Assembly: GCF_019890615.1 (NCBI RefSeq)
Contig: NZ_JAINVZ010000025.1
Location: 36,207-100,206, forward strand
DNA from: Streptantibioticus parmotrematis
GTDB lineage: Bacteria > Actinomycetota > Actinomycetes > Streptomycetales > Streptomycetaceae
Length of the DNA: 64,000 nt
Direction: 5' to 3'
A model generated the notes under the pieces. That model saw only the letters and a list, made by a program, of their open reading frames with translations, did no database searches and was not told the DNA's origin. The position numbers and the translations under genes were made by a program. Within the stretch, counting starts at the first letter, position 1. Each line of letters starts with the position of its first letter. Of the stretch, positions 51,664-59,745 are shown in pieces.

Positions 51664-51831
51664 GTGGCGGACTGGGCCGCGTTACAGAAACTCCGCAAGG
51701 ACCCTTGCCTGCGCTTCAGTGATACGGACCGCATTCTGCCCAACTGGCTGAGCAGCCAGTCCGAGCGGCAGCAGCGGGAAGCGTCGCTCAACGCTATTCC
51801 GCCGGAGGTCGGCCGTTCGGCGCCTCGGTGA
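51664..51831 (+). CDS. Possible small ORF (55 aa) with a TTA codon
   Basis: A GTG 12 bp after the peptidase E stop, in the same frame, opens VADWAALQKLRKDPCLRFSD and continues to a TGA at 51829. It is protein-like rather than low-complexity, contains one TTA leucine codon (dependent on bldA tRNA in Streptomyces) and several AT-ended codons. No ribosome site or family is recognised. It may be a small protein or a gene remnant. Confidence 0.35.
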   Translation: MADWAALQKLRKDPCLRFSDTDRILPNWLSSQSERQQREASLNAIPPEVGRSAPR

Positions 51832-51898
51832 ATTCAGCGGCTCGACAATTCGGTGCCTCGGTGATTCGGCGGCTGGGCTGCTCGGTGACTCGGCGGCT
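51824..51898 (+). repeat. Imperfect CTCGGTGAnTCGGCGGCT repeats
   Basis: Three copies of an 18-bp unit begin at about 51824, 51857 and 51881, with small differences. They lie in the gap before the zinc-ribbon gene, where no gene is seen. Confidence 0.5.
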
Positions 51899-52054
51899 CG
51901 GGCGGCCGTTCGGCGGCGTGGCGACCCGTTGGCTGGTTGGCCCGGTGTTCCGGCGGCCTCCGCTGCGACTTCCCCCTGCGGCCCCTGAGATCTCTGGGAC
52001 CGCTGAGACCGCTGAGGGCTCCTCCGGCTTCCTCCCGCCAACTACCATACGGAC

Positions 52055-52531
52055 ATGGTGACTTGTCCAGAGGGGCATCGTTCCGAGTCGGAGGACTACT
52101 GCGACACGTGCGGTCTACCCGTCGACGGGGGCCGGGCGCCGGACGGGACCGCCGGCGGGGCGGGCTGGTCCGTCGGCCATCGCGAGACCGGCGCCGCGGG
52201 CCACTCGCTGCCGTCCGTCCGGCCCGCCTACGAACTGCCCGCCGTCGAGTCCGCCTCCGCCGCGCTGGAGCGGGGCTCCGAGCCCGGGCTGATCAACGAA
52301 CTCATCACGGGCGGTGCCGTCGCCGCCAGCTTCACCGCTGCCGCGTCCGTGGCCAAGGCGCGGATCGAGGCCACCACCCAGCGCCGCAAGAACGAGCTCG
52401 ACGCCGAGGTCCGGCGCGAGCAGATCGCCTCCCAGGAACGCCAGGCCGTCGCGCACGAGCGCGGCGAGACCACCAGGGCCAGGCTGGGCGGGGGCGGTAC
52501 GCCGCCGCCCGTCACCCCCACCGACACCTGA
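52055..52531 (+). CDS. Small zinc-ribbon-like protein of unknown function
   Basis: The 158-residue protein starts MVTCPEGHRSESEDYCDTCGLPV, a zinc knuckle (CPxGH...CxxCG) found at the N-terminus of many Streptomyces FHA or secreted-pathway proteins. The rest is a short Ala-rich helix and a charged coiled-coil segment (KARIEATTQRRKNELDAEVRRE). TACCAT lies six bases before the ATG, so the mRNA may be leaderless. Confidence 0.7.
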   Translation: MVTCPEGHRSESEDYCDTCGLPVDGGRAPDGTAGGAGWSVGHRETGAAGHSLPSVRPAYELPAVESASAALERGSEPGLINELITGGAVAASFTAAASVAKARIEATTQRRKNELDAEVRREQIASQERQAVAHERGETTRARLGGGGTPPPVTPTDT

Positions 52532-52538
52532 GACCGCC

Positions 52539-53831
52539 TCACCGCGCCGGAGCGACCTCCGCCGTGCCCGACGCCCGCTCTCGGCGCGGCAGGAGCAGCG
52601 GGGTCGCGAGGAACAGCACGCCCGCCAGCGCCAGCGCCGTCCGGGGCGAGGTGGCCGACGCCAGCACGCCCCACAGCGCGGTCGTCGCCGCGATGGCAGC
52701 GCTGGTGCTGACCGACCACGCCGACAGCGTCCGGGCCACCCGGTCGGGCGCGGTGCGGGCGAGGCGGTACGTGGCCAGCACCGGGTTGAACACCCCGCAG
52801 CACGTCACCAGTCCCAGCTGGCAGACGATCACCACCGCCATCCCCGCCGCCCCGGGCCGCACGAACGCCAGGCCGACGAGCCACACCGCCCGCCCGGCCC
52901 CGGCCCAGAGCATCACCTTGTGCTGCCCGAACCGCGTCACCAGCCGGTGCGCCATCCGCGACCCGATCAGCCCGCCCACGCACGGCGCCGCGAACGCGAG
53001 ACCGTACTGCCAGGGGGCGAAGCCCAGCCGGCCCAGCAGGAGCACGGCGAGCGGCGGTTCCGTCGCCATGATCAGGCCGTTGGAGAGCATGGCGTTGAAG
53101 AACAGCGGGCGCAGCGCGCTGCTGGCCAGGACGTAGCGCCAGCCCTCCAGCAGCTCGCCGACCCGCGCCCGGGCCCCCGCCGCCCGCTCCGGGACGGCCG
53201 GCCTCTCCTCGCTCCCGCCGATCGCCCTGATCCCCACCGCCGACAGCAGATAGCTGACCGCGTCCGCGATCACCGTCGTCGCCGGGCCGAACAGCGCGAT
53301 CGCCGCGCCGCCGAGCGGCGGTCCGACCACCGTGGAGGTCCACGTCGTCGACTCGAAGCGGCCGTTGGCGATCAGGAGGTCCTCCGGCGGCACGAGGGAC
53401 TTCAGGTACGCGCCGCTCGCCGCCTTGGACGCGATGTTGGCCGCCGCGACGACGACCGAGACGACGAGGAGCTGGACGAAGCCGAGGCACCCGAGCGCGT
53501 ACGCGACCGGGACGCTCGCCATCGTGGCGAACCGCGCCAGGTCCGTCGCGATCATCACCGGCCGCTTGCGGCGGAACTCCACCCACGGCCCCAGCGGCAC
53601 CGCGAGCAGCGCCCCGGCCGCCCGGCCCGCCGCGGACAGCGCCGCCACCTGGGCCGGACCCGAGTGCAGCACCAGCACCGCGATCAGCGGGAACGCGCCG
53701 AAGCCGAGCCCTGAGCCGTACGAGCTGACCGCGAACGCCGCCCACAGCCATCCGAACCGCCGCCCCAGCGACCGCCGCCGCCCGCCCGTCACGCCCAACG
53801 CGATCCTCGTCCCGTTCCCGACCCGCTCCAC
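52539..53831 (-). CDS. MFS transporter
   Basis: The 430-residue protein has about 12 helices and MFS-type loops (GPWVEFRRKRPVMIATDLARF after helix 2). It resembles drug or macrolide efflux proteins of the MefA type (PF05977-like). The substrate is unknown. The start is uncertain; I chose the GTG at 53831, which begins the first conserved part with little leader. It is divergent from a LysR regulator with a palindromic site between them, and convergent with the zinc-ribbon gene. Confidence 0.85.
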   Translation of the reverse strand: MERVGNGTRIALGVTGGRRRSLGRRFGWLWAAFAVSSYGSGLGFGAFPLIAVLVLHSGPAQVAALSAAGRAAGALLAVPLGPWVEFRRKRPVMIATDLARFATMASVPVAYALGCLGFVQLLVVSVVVAAANIASKAASGAYLKSLVPPEDLLIANGRFESTTWTSTVVGPPLGGAAIALFGPATTVIADAVSYLLSAVGIRAIGGSEERPAVPERAAGARARVGELLEGWRYVLASSALRPLFFNAMLSNGLIMATEPPLAVLLLGRLGFAPWQYGLAFAAPCVGGLIGSRMAHRLVTRFGQHKVMLWAGAGRAVWLVGLAFVRPGAAGMAVVIVCQLGLVTCCGVFNPVLATYRLARTAPDRVARTLSAWSVSTSAAIAATTALWGVLASATSPRTALALAGVLFLATPLLLPRRERASGTAEVAPAR

Positions 53832-53893
53832 ACCGACCCCGGCATCCAAGCGGGCACGGGCCCCGGCGGGCAAACAACCGCCGGGCCGGGTCG

Positions 53894-53912
53894 GCACAAC
53901 CGATCGTTGTGC
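53894..53912. promoter_or_regulatory. Palindromic operator between MFS and LysR genes
   Basis: GCACAAC (53894-53900) and GTTGTGC (53906-53912) are exact complements around CGATC. It lies 17 bp before the LysR start and 63 bp before the MFS start, as expected for a LysR autoregulatory site. Confidence 0.65.
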
Positions 53913-53928
53913 GGATAGCGTGGGTGAC

Positions 53929-54867
53929 GTGGACCTCGACGCCGTGCGCACCTTCGTGGCCGTCGCGCGGGCGGGGCGGTTCCAGGACGCCGCCGTCGAG
54001 CTGTCGGTCACCCAGCAGGCGGTCTCCAAGCGGGTCGCGGGGCTGGAGAAGGCGCTCGGCGTGCGGTTGTTCACCCGCACCCCGCGGGGCACCCGGCTCA
54101 CGCTCGACGGGCAGGCGTTCCTGCCGCACGCCCGCGAGTTGCTGCGGGCCGAGGCGCGGGCTCTCGCCTCGGTGCGGCCGGGCGGCCGCGCGCTGCGGGT
54201 CGACGTGATCGGGCGGCGGCTCGGCCCGGCCGGTGTCCTGCACGACTTCCACCGCGCGCACCCCGACGCCGAGCTGGACGTCGTGACGCTGCCGGACTCC
54301 GACGCGGCGGTCGAGGCCATCGCCTCCGGCGCCGTCGACGCGTCGTTCCGCGCCGTCACGATGCCCGGTCGCCGCCTGCCCGACGAGGTCCGGGCGGTGC
54401 GGGCCTTCGACGAGCCCGTCGAGCTGCTGGTCGGCCCGGCGCACGCGCTGGCCGCCGCCCGCGCGGTCACCCCCGCGGAACTGGCCGGGCACCGCATCTG
54501 GATGCCGGGCCTGGTGCCCGGCACCGAGTCGACCGCCTACTACGCCGACCTGGCCGACGCGTTCGGCCTGACCATCGAGATCACCGGCCCCGACTTCGGC
54601 ACCCAGCCGCTGCTGGACACGCTCGCGGGCTCCGGAGCCCTGGCGACGTTCGTCGGTGAGCGCACCCGCCTGGTCTGGCCCGCCGAGCACGGGCTGCGGC
54701 GGCTGCCGGTGCGCGACCCGGCGCCGGTCTACCCGCACTCCCTGCTGCGGCACCGCGACAACCCGCACCCGGCCCTCGCCGCGCTCGACGCCCACCTGCG
54801 CTCCACCCGCCCCGGGCACGACGACGCCGCGACGTGGACGCCGGGGTGGACCCTGGCGTGGGACTAG
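53929..54867 (+). CDS. LysR-family transcriptional regulator
   Basis: The 312-residue protein has the LysR winged helix (LDAVRTFVAVARAGRFQDAAVELSVTQQAVSKRVAGLEKALGVRLFTR) and an effector-binding domain. The GTG at 53929 is the natural family start; TAGCGT lies seven bases before it, so the mRNA may be leaderless. It is divergent from the MFS transporter gene and probably controls it. Confidence 0.92.
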   Translation: MDLDAVRTFVAVARAGRFQDAAVELSVTQQAVSKRVAGLEKALGVRLFTRTPRGTRLTLDGQAFLPHARELLRAEARALASVRPGGRALRVDVIGRRLGPAGVLHDFHRAHPDAELDVVTLPDSDAAVEAIASGAVDASFRAVTMPGRRLPDEVRAVRAFDEPVELLVGPAHALAAARAVTPAELAGHRIWMPGLVPGTESTAYYADLADAFGLTIEITGPDFGTQPLLDTLAGSGALATFVGERTRLVWPAEHGLRRLPVRDPAPVYPHSLLRHRDNPHPALAALDAHLRSTRPGHDDAATWTPGWTLAWD

Positions 54868-54882
54868 CCATGGTTCCGGTCG

Positions 54883-55779
54883 TCAGGCGTTGACGTGCTG
54901 GGTGAGGAAGAACGCCGCGCGGGCCAGCGCCTCGTCGGCCTCGTCCAGGACGCCCGCGAACGCCTGGAAGACATGCGGGACGTCGGCGGTGACGTCCAGG
55001 ATCACGTCGACCCCGGCGTCCCGCGCGCGGTCGGCGAGGCGGGTGGAGTCGTCCAGCAGCAGTTCGTCGGTACCCACCTGGAGGAGCATCGGCGGGAAGC
55101 CGGTCAGGTCGGCGAGGGTCGCCGGGGTGAGCAGTTCCTGGCGCGGGTCCTGGCCCGCCAGGTACATCGACCCGGTGTGCGCCAGCCGTTCGCGGGTGAA
55201 GATCGGGTCGGCCTCCGCCTTCGTCGTCATGCTGGCGCCGGTGCGGGTGGCGTCGAAGCCGCCGGAGAACGTCACGATCGCCGCGGGCAGCGGCAGGCCC
55301 GCCGCCCGCGCGCTCAGGCAGGTCGTCACGGACAGCCCGCCGCCCGCCGAGTCCCCGGCGAACGCGATCGTGGCCGGGTCGGTCCCGCGTTCCAGCAGCT
55401 CCCGGTAGGCGCTCAGGCAGTCCTCGATCGCCGCGGGGAAGGGGTGCTCGGGCGCCAGCCGGTAGTCCGGTGAGAAGGCCCGGAACCCGGTCGCGGCCAC
55501 CAGGTTGCCGGTCAGCGACAGCGCGGTGCGCGGGGAGCCGAAGACGAACGCGCCGCCGTGCAGGTACAGGATCGTCCCCGGGCGCGGTTCTCCTTCCGGC
55601 TCCACGAGGAGCGCGGCGCGACCGCCCAGGGTGACGTCCGTGGTGCGGAGGGCGTCGGGGACGATCATCCGGTCCATCAGGGCCGCGAACCCGGTGCGCA
55701 GCTCCTGCGGCGACAGAAGCCCCTCGGGCTGCGGCTGCCGCATCATGGCGTCGATCGCGGCGCGTTGTTCTCTGCTCAT
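54883..55779 (-). CDS. Alpha/beta hydrolase of the hormone-sensitive lipase family
   Basis: The 298-residue protein has ILYLHGGAFVFGS (oxyanion HGGAF), FAGDSAGGGLSV (nucleophile), GTDELLLDDS (acid) and TADVPHVFQAF (histidine), the signature of family IV esterases such as Est2. It hydrolyses short-chain esters. The ATG at 55779 is preceded by GGGAG. It is divergent from a MarR regulator that probably represses it. Confidence 0.9.
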   Translation of the reverse strand: MSREQRAAIDAMMRQPQPEGLLSPQELRTGFAALMDRMIVPDALRTTDVTLGGRAALLVEPEGEPRPGTILYLHGGAFVFGSPRTALSLTGNLVAATGFRAFSPDYRLAPEHPFPAAIEDCLSAYRELLERGTDPATIAFAGDSAGGGLSVTTCLSARAAGLPLPAAIVTFSGGFDATRTGASMTTKAEADPIFTRERLAHTGSMYLAGQDPRQELLTPATLADLTGFPPMLLQVGTDELLLDDSTRLADRARDAGVDVILDVTADVPHVFQAFAGVLDEADEALARAAFFLTQHVNA

Positions 55780-55875
55780 GTCGGTCTCCCACAGTGGTCA
55801 CGGGTACGGGCGAGGGCTCGGCGGTACGCGCGGTCGCCGGAGCGACCGCGGTCGCGGCTGCCGAGTGGATGCCAG

Positions 55876-55898
55876 TACACTATATGCCGTGGCATATA
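55876..55898. promoter_or_regulatory. Palindromic MarR operator overlapping the -10 and start codon
   Basis: TATATGCC (55881-55888) and GGCATATA (55891-55898) are exact complements around GT. The GTG start of the MarR gene (55889) lies at the centre, and TACACT (55876-55881) is seven bases before it. Bound repressor would cover the -10, the start site and the start codon. Confidence 0.7.
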
Positions 55899-56365
55899 AA
55901 TCAAGCGATCAGCCGGCCGGCCTTCCGGAGCTCTTCTCCGACCTGGTCCGGTGCGAGACCCGTCTGTACAACGCGCTCAACGACCGGCTGCGCGAGCGGC
56001 ACGCGATCGTGACCTCGCAGTTCGAGTTCCTGCGCCACCTGCGCGACCACCCCGGGTCCCGGGTGGCCGACGTCGCCGCCGCGTTCGCGATCGGCATCGG
56101 CGCGACGAGCAAGGGCATCGACCGGCTGGAGCGCGACGGATGGGTGGCCCGGCGGCCGAATCCGGCCGACCGCCGCTCGTCGCTGCTGGAACTGACCGGC
56201 GAGGGACGGGAGTTGGCGGACGCGGCGGAGGCGACGTTCACCGAGCGCCTGACGGAACTGCTCGGCGACGTGTTCGGCACCCCCGGCGGGGCGGCCGTCG
56301 CGCAGGTCTTCGCCACGTTGCGCGCCGCGCTGGAACGCGACCGGATCGGCCTGCCTACCGGATGA
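55889..56365 (+). CDS. MarR-family transcriptional regulator
   Basis: The 158-residue protein has the MarR winged helix (SRVADVAAAFAIGIGATSKGIDRLERDGWVARRPNPADRRSSLLELTGEG) with flanking dimer helices. The start is set by the palindrome and -10 element, which predict a leaderless mRNA. It is divergent from an esterase gene. Confidence 0.88.
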   Translation: MAYKSSDQPAGLPELFSDLVRCETRLYNALNDRLRERHAIVTSQFEFLRHLRDHPGSRVADVAAAFAIGIGATSKGIDRLERDGWVARRPNPADRRSSLLELTGEGRELADAAEATFTERLTELLGDVFGTPGGAAVAQVFATLRAALERDRIGLPTG

Positions 56366-56579
56366 GCGCTCCGCCACGCGTCCGCGTCCGCCCCCTCGCG
56401 CAGCGCCGTCACGGCCGTCCCCAGCTCCTGTTCGGCCTCCTCGAACCGCCCCCGGGCCGCCGCGACCCGGCCGAGTTGTAGCCGCCCGGCGGAACGGGAC
56501 CGCGCCCGGCCGGGGTAGGCATCGTCGGCGGTGGGTGCGAACGACCGGCGGGGGCGACGACGGGACGACGGAGGCGCGC

Positions 56580-58175
56580 GTGAGCGGAGACGGGGAGACG
56601 ACGCAGGGGCGCGTGCGCGGTGACGGCGAACGGTGCCTGGTCACCGGGGCCACCGGGTACATCGGCGGACGCCTCGCGCCCCAACTGCTCGCCGCCGGGT
56701 ACCGGGTGCGCTGCCTCGCGCGCTCCCCGGAGAAGCTGCGCGACCACCCCTGGGCCGGCCAGGCCGAGATCGCGCGCGGCGACGTCACCGACGCCCGGGC
56801 CGTGGCCGAGGCCATGCGGGACGTGGACGTCGCGTACTACCTGGTGCACGCGCTCGGCACCGGCAGCGACTTCGAAGAGACCGACCGCCGCGCCGCCCGG
56901 ATCTTCGGGGAGCAGGCGCGGGCGGCCGGGGTCCGCCGGATCGTCTACCTCGGCGGACTGACCCCGGCGGGCGTGCCCGAACGGGAGCTGTCCCCGCACC
57001 TGCGCTCGCGCGCCGAGGTCGGCCGCGTCCTGCTGGACAGCGGCGTGCCGACCGCCGTCCTGCGGGCCGCGGTCATCATCGGCTCGGGCTCCGCCTCCTT
57101 CGAGATGCTGCGCTACCTCACCGAGCGGCTCCCGGTCATGGTCACCCCCAGCTGGGTCGGCACCCGCATCCAGCCGCTGGCCGTACGCGACGTGCTGCGG
57201 ATCCTGGTCGGCTGCGCGCGGCTGCCCGCCGACGTCAACCGCACCTTCGACGTCGGCGGGCCCGAGGTGCTGACGTACCGCGAGATGATGCGCCGGTACG
57301 CGGCCGTGGCGGGGCTGCCGCGGCGGCTGATCCTGCCGGTGCCGGTGCTCACCCCGGGGCTGTCCAGCCACTGGGTCGGGCTGGTGACACCGGTGCCCGC
57401 CTCCATCGCCCGGCCGCTGACCGAGTCGTTGCGGCACGAGGTCGTCTGCCGCGAGCACGACATCGCCCGCTACGTGCCCGACCCGCCGGGGCACCCGCTC
57501 GGGTTCGACGAGTCGGTCCGCCTCGCGCTGCGGCGGGTGAAGGAGGCCCAGGTGGCGACCCGGTGGTCGTCGGCGGCGGTGCCGGGCGCGCCGAGCGACC
57601 CGCTGCCGACCGACCCCGACTGGGCGGGCGGCAGCCTCTACACCGACCGCCGCGCGCTGACCGTCGACGCGCCGCCCGCCGCGCTGTGGGACGTCATCGA
57701 GGGCATCGGGGGCGACAACGGCTGGTACTCCTTCCCGCTCGCCTGGGCGGTACGCGGCTGGCTCGACCGGCTGGCGGGCGGGGTCGGGCTGCGCCGGGGG
57801 CGGCGGGACGCGGCACGGCTGCGGGTCGGCGACTCGCTGGACTTCTGGCGGGTGGAGGAGATCGAGCCCGGCCGCCTGCTGCGGCTGCGCGCCGAGATGC
57901 GGCTGCCGGGCCTGGCGTGGCTGGAGATGCGCTGCGACCCGGGCGCCGGAGGCCAGGGTGACGGAGGCCAGGGTGACGGTGCTTCCGAGGGAGCGCGCCG
58001 CTCCCGCTACCGGCAGCGTGCCGTCTTCCATCCGCGCGGACTGCTCGGCCACGCCTACTGGTGGAGCGTCTCGCCGTTCCACACCGTGGTGTTCGGCGGC
58101 ATGGCCCGCAACATCGCCCGCGCGGCACACGACCGGGCCCGCGCCACCGGGAGCGGTCCGCGTCCGGGGCGGTGA
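56580..58175 (+). CDS. NAD(P)-binding SDR protein with C-terminal DUF2867
   Basis: The 531-residue protein has an atypical short-chain dehydrogenase domain (CLVTGATGYIGGRLAPQLLAAGYRVRCLAR; YYLVHALGTG; PTAVLRAAVIIGSGS), followed from about residue 350 by a DUF2867 domain (SLYTDRRALTVDAPPAALWDVIEG) of the START-like fold. Such fusions are widespread in actinobacteria; the substrate is unknown. The GTG at 56580 follows GGAGG with six bases spacing and is preferred to one 15 codons earlier. Confidence 0.87.
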   Translation: MSGDGETTQGRVRGDGERCLVTGATGYIGGRLAPQLLAAGYRVRCLARSPEKLRDHPWAGQAEIARGDVTDARAVAEAMRDVDVAYYLVHALGTGSDFEETDRRAARIFGEQARAAGVRRIVYLGGLTPAGVPERELSPHLRSRAEVGRVLLDSGVPTAVLRAAVIIGSGSASFEMLRYLTERLPVMVTPSWVGTRIQPLAVRDVLRILVGCARLPADVNRTFDVGGPEVLTYREMMRRYAAVAGLPRRLILPVPVLTPGLSSHWVGLVTPVPASIARPLTESLRHEVVCREHDIARYVPDPPGHPLGFDESVRLALRRVKEAQVATRWSSAAVPGAPSDPLPTDPDWAGGSLYTDRRALTVDAPPAALWDVIEGIGGDNGWYSFPLAWAVRGWLDRLAGGVGLRRGRRDAARLRVGDSLDFWRVEEIEPGRLLRLRAEMRLPGLAWLEMRCDPGAGGQGDGGQGDGASEGARRSRYRQRAVFHPRGLLGHAYWWSVSPFHTVVFGGMARNIARAAHDRARATGSGPRPGR

Positions 58176-58245
58176 CGCGGCACCCGCGGGCGGCGAACCG
58201 TGTTCAGGACGGGGGCTGTCCGCGAGGCGCCGTATCGTCCAGGCC

Positions 58246-59403
58246 ATGACCGCTCGCCCCTCCCTCACCGACGCCCAGCGCCGCGTCCGGCTCGTCCGGC
58301 GGCACCTGCTCGTCCCGCCGCTGCGCGCGGACACCGTGGAAGCCGTCGCCGACGCCGTCGTCGCGCTGCACTCCTCCGACCCGGCCACGGTCTACCTGTC
58401 GGCCGGGGCGCGGCTCGCCCGCCCGGGCGCGGCGGAGGTGGACCGGGCGCTGTACGAGGACGTGACGCTGGTGAGGCTGCTGGCGATGCGCCGCACCCTC
58501 TTCGCGGTCACCGAGGACTTCGCGCCGCACGTCAGCGCGGGCGCCGCCCGCCCGGTCGCGGCGCGCGAACGGGCCACGCTGCTCAAGCACTTGAGGGAGC
58601 ACGCCGAGGGCTGGGACGAGGCGCGGCTCGCGCGGACCCAGGAACGGGTGCTCGCCGCCCTCGCCCGGCACGGCGAGGCGACCACGGCCGAACTGGCGCA
58701 GGACGTACCGGAGTTGCGCGAGACGATGCTGATGGCGCAGGGCAAGCCGTACGAGGCGCGGCAGAGCGTCGGCAGCAGGCTGCTGCGGCTGCTGGCCTCC
58801 GACGGGCACGTGCGCCGGGCGCGGCCGCGCGGTTCGTGGACCAGCAACGTCCACCCGTGGGCGCCGGTGCCGCAATGGCCCGAGGTGCCGGCGGCGCGGG
58901 CGCGGGCGGAGATCGTCCGGCGGTGGCTCGCGTCGTACGGCCCGGGCACGGAGGCGGACGTGAAGTGGTGGACCGGCTGGACGCTGCGCGACACCCGCGC
59001 CGCGCTCGCCGACCTGGGCGCCGTGGAGACCGGCGCGGGCTACGTCCTGCCCGGCGACGAGGAGCCGGACGCCGAGGTGGAGCCGTGGGCGGCGCTGCTG
59101 CCCGCGCTCGACCCGACGGCGATGGGCTGGCGCGGCCGCGACTGGTACCTCGACCCGGACCACGTCCCCGCGCTGTACGACCGCGCGGGCAACGTCGGCC
59201 CCACGGTGTGGTGGAACGGCCGCATCGTCGGCGCCTGGGCCCAGCGCCCCGACGGCACGATCGCCTGGCGCACGCTGACCGACGCGGGCCGTGAGGCGCA
59301 GCACGCCGTCGAGACGGAGGCCGCCCGCCTGACGGCCTGGCTGGACGGCAAACGGGTCACCCCTCGCTTCCGCACGCCCCTGGAGAGGGAGCTGGCGGCG
59401 TGA
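58246..59403 (+). CDS. Winged-helix DNA-binding domain protein (HTH_42/AlkX-like)
   Basis: The 385-residue protein belongs to the winged-helix family of DUF1006 (HTH_42), related to DNA glycosylases of the AlkX/AlkZ type. It has HSSDPATVYLSAGAR and a C-terminal LDPTAMGWRGRDWYLD region; the Q-x-Q catalytic motif of AlkZ is not obvious. TATCGT lies seven bases before the ATG, so the mRNA may be leaderless. DNA binding is likely; glycosylase activity is not shown. Confidence 0.82.
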   Translation: MTARPSLTDAQRRVRLVRRHLLVPPLRADTVEAVADAVVALHSSDPATVYLSAGARLARPGAAEVDRALYEDVTLVRLLAMRRTLFAVTEDFAPHVSAGAARPVAARERATLLKHLREHAEGWDEARLARTQERVLAALARHGEATTAELAQDVPELRETMLMAQGKPYEARQSVGSRLLRLLASDGHVRRARPRGSWTSNVHPWAPVPQWPEVPAARARAEIVRRWLASYGPGTEADVKWWTGWTLRDTRAALADLGAVETGAGYVLPGDEEPDAEVEPWAALLPALDPTAMGWRGRDWYLDPDHVPALYDRAGNVGPTVWWNGRIVGAWAQRPDGTIAWRTLTDAGREAQHAVETEAARLTAWLDGKRVTPRFRTPLERELAA

Positions 59404-59438
59404 GCGCGGTAATCGCCTTCGGCTCCGGGTGCCGGTCC

Positions 59439-59738
59439 TCAGGGCTCGGCGCGTTCCGGCCCGTCGTCGTCCAGCAGGTGCAGGTCCGGGTTGGGCTCCA
59501 GGAGGAACGGATTGCCCTCGGGGTCGCGCATGAGCAGACCGTCCTCGAACTCGCCGACGATCTCGGCGCCCTGGGTCACCAGGAACGCGGCCTCGTCCTC
59601 GACACTGCGGATCAGCGGCTGGGCGACGACCCGCATGGCGGGCGTCTCGGCCAGCACGAACTGCTTGGGCGTGTCGAGGTGCAGGTGGTTCCAGAACCGG
59701 ACGATCCGTGACAGGTCGACTGCCTCGATCCGTAACAT
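59439..59738 (-). CDS. VOC-family (glyoxalase-like) protein
   Basis: The 99-residue protein shows the beta-alpha-beta pattern of one VOC module, with FLVTQGAEIVGEFED and RDPEGNPFLLEPN near the end. VOC proteins bind metal and act as lyases, dioxygenases or resistance proteins. This one is short and may dimerise. GAGG lies shortly before the ATG. Function unknown. Confidence 0.75.
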   Translation of the reverse strand: MLRIEAVDLSRIVRFWNHLHLDTPKQFVLAETPAMRVVAQPLIRSVEDEAAFLVTQGAEIVGEFEDGLLMRDPEGNPFLLEPNPDLHLLDDDGPERAEP

Positions 59739-59745
59739 CGCTGCC

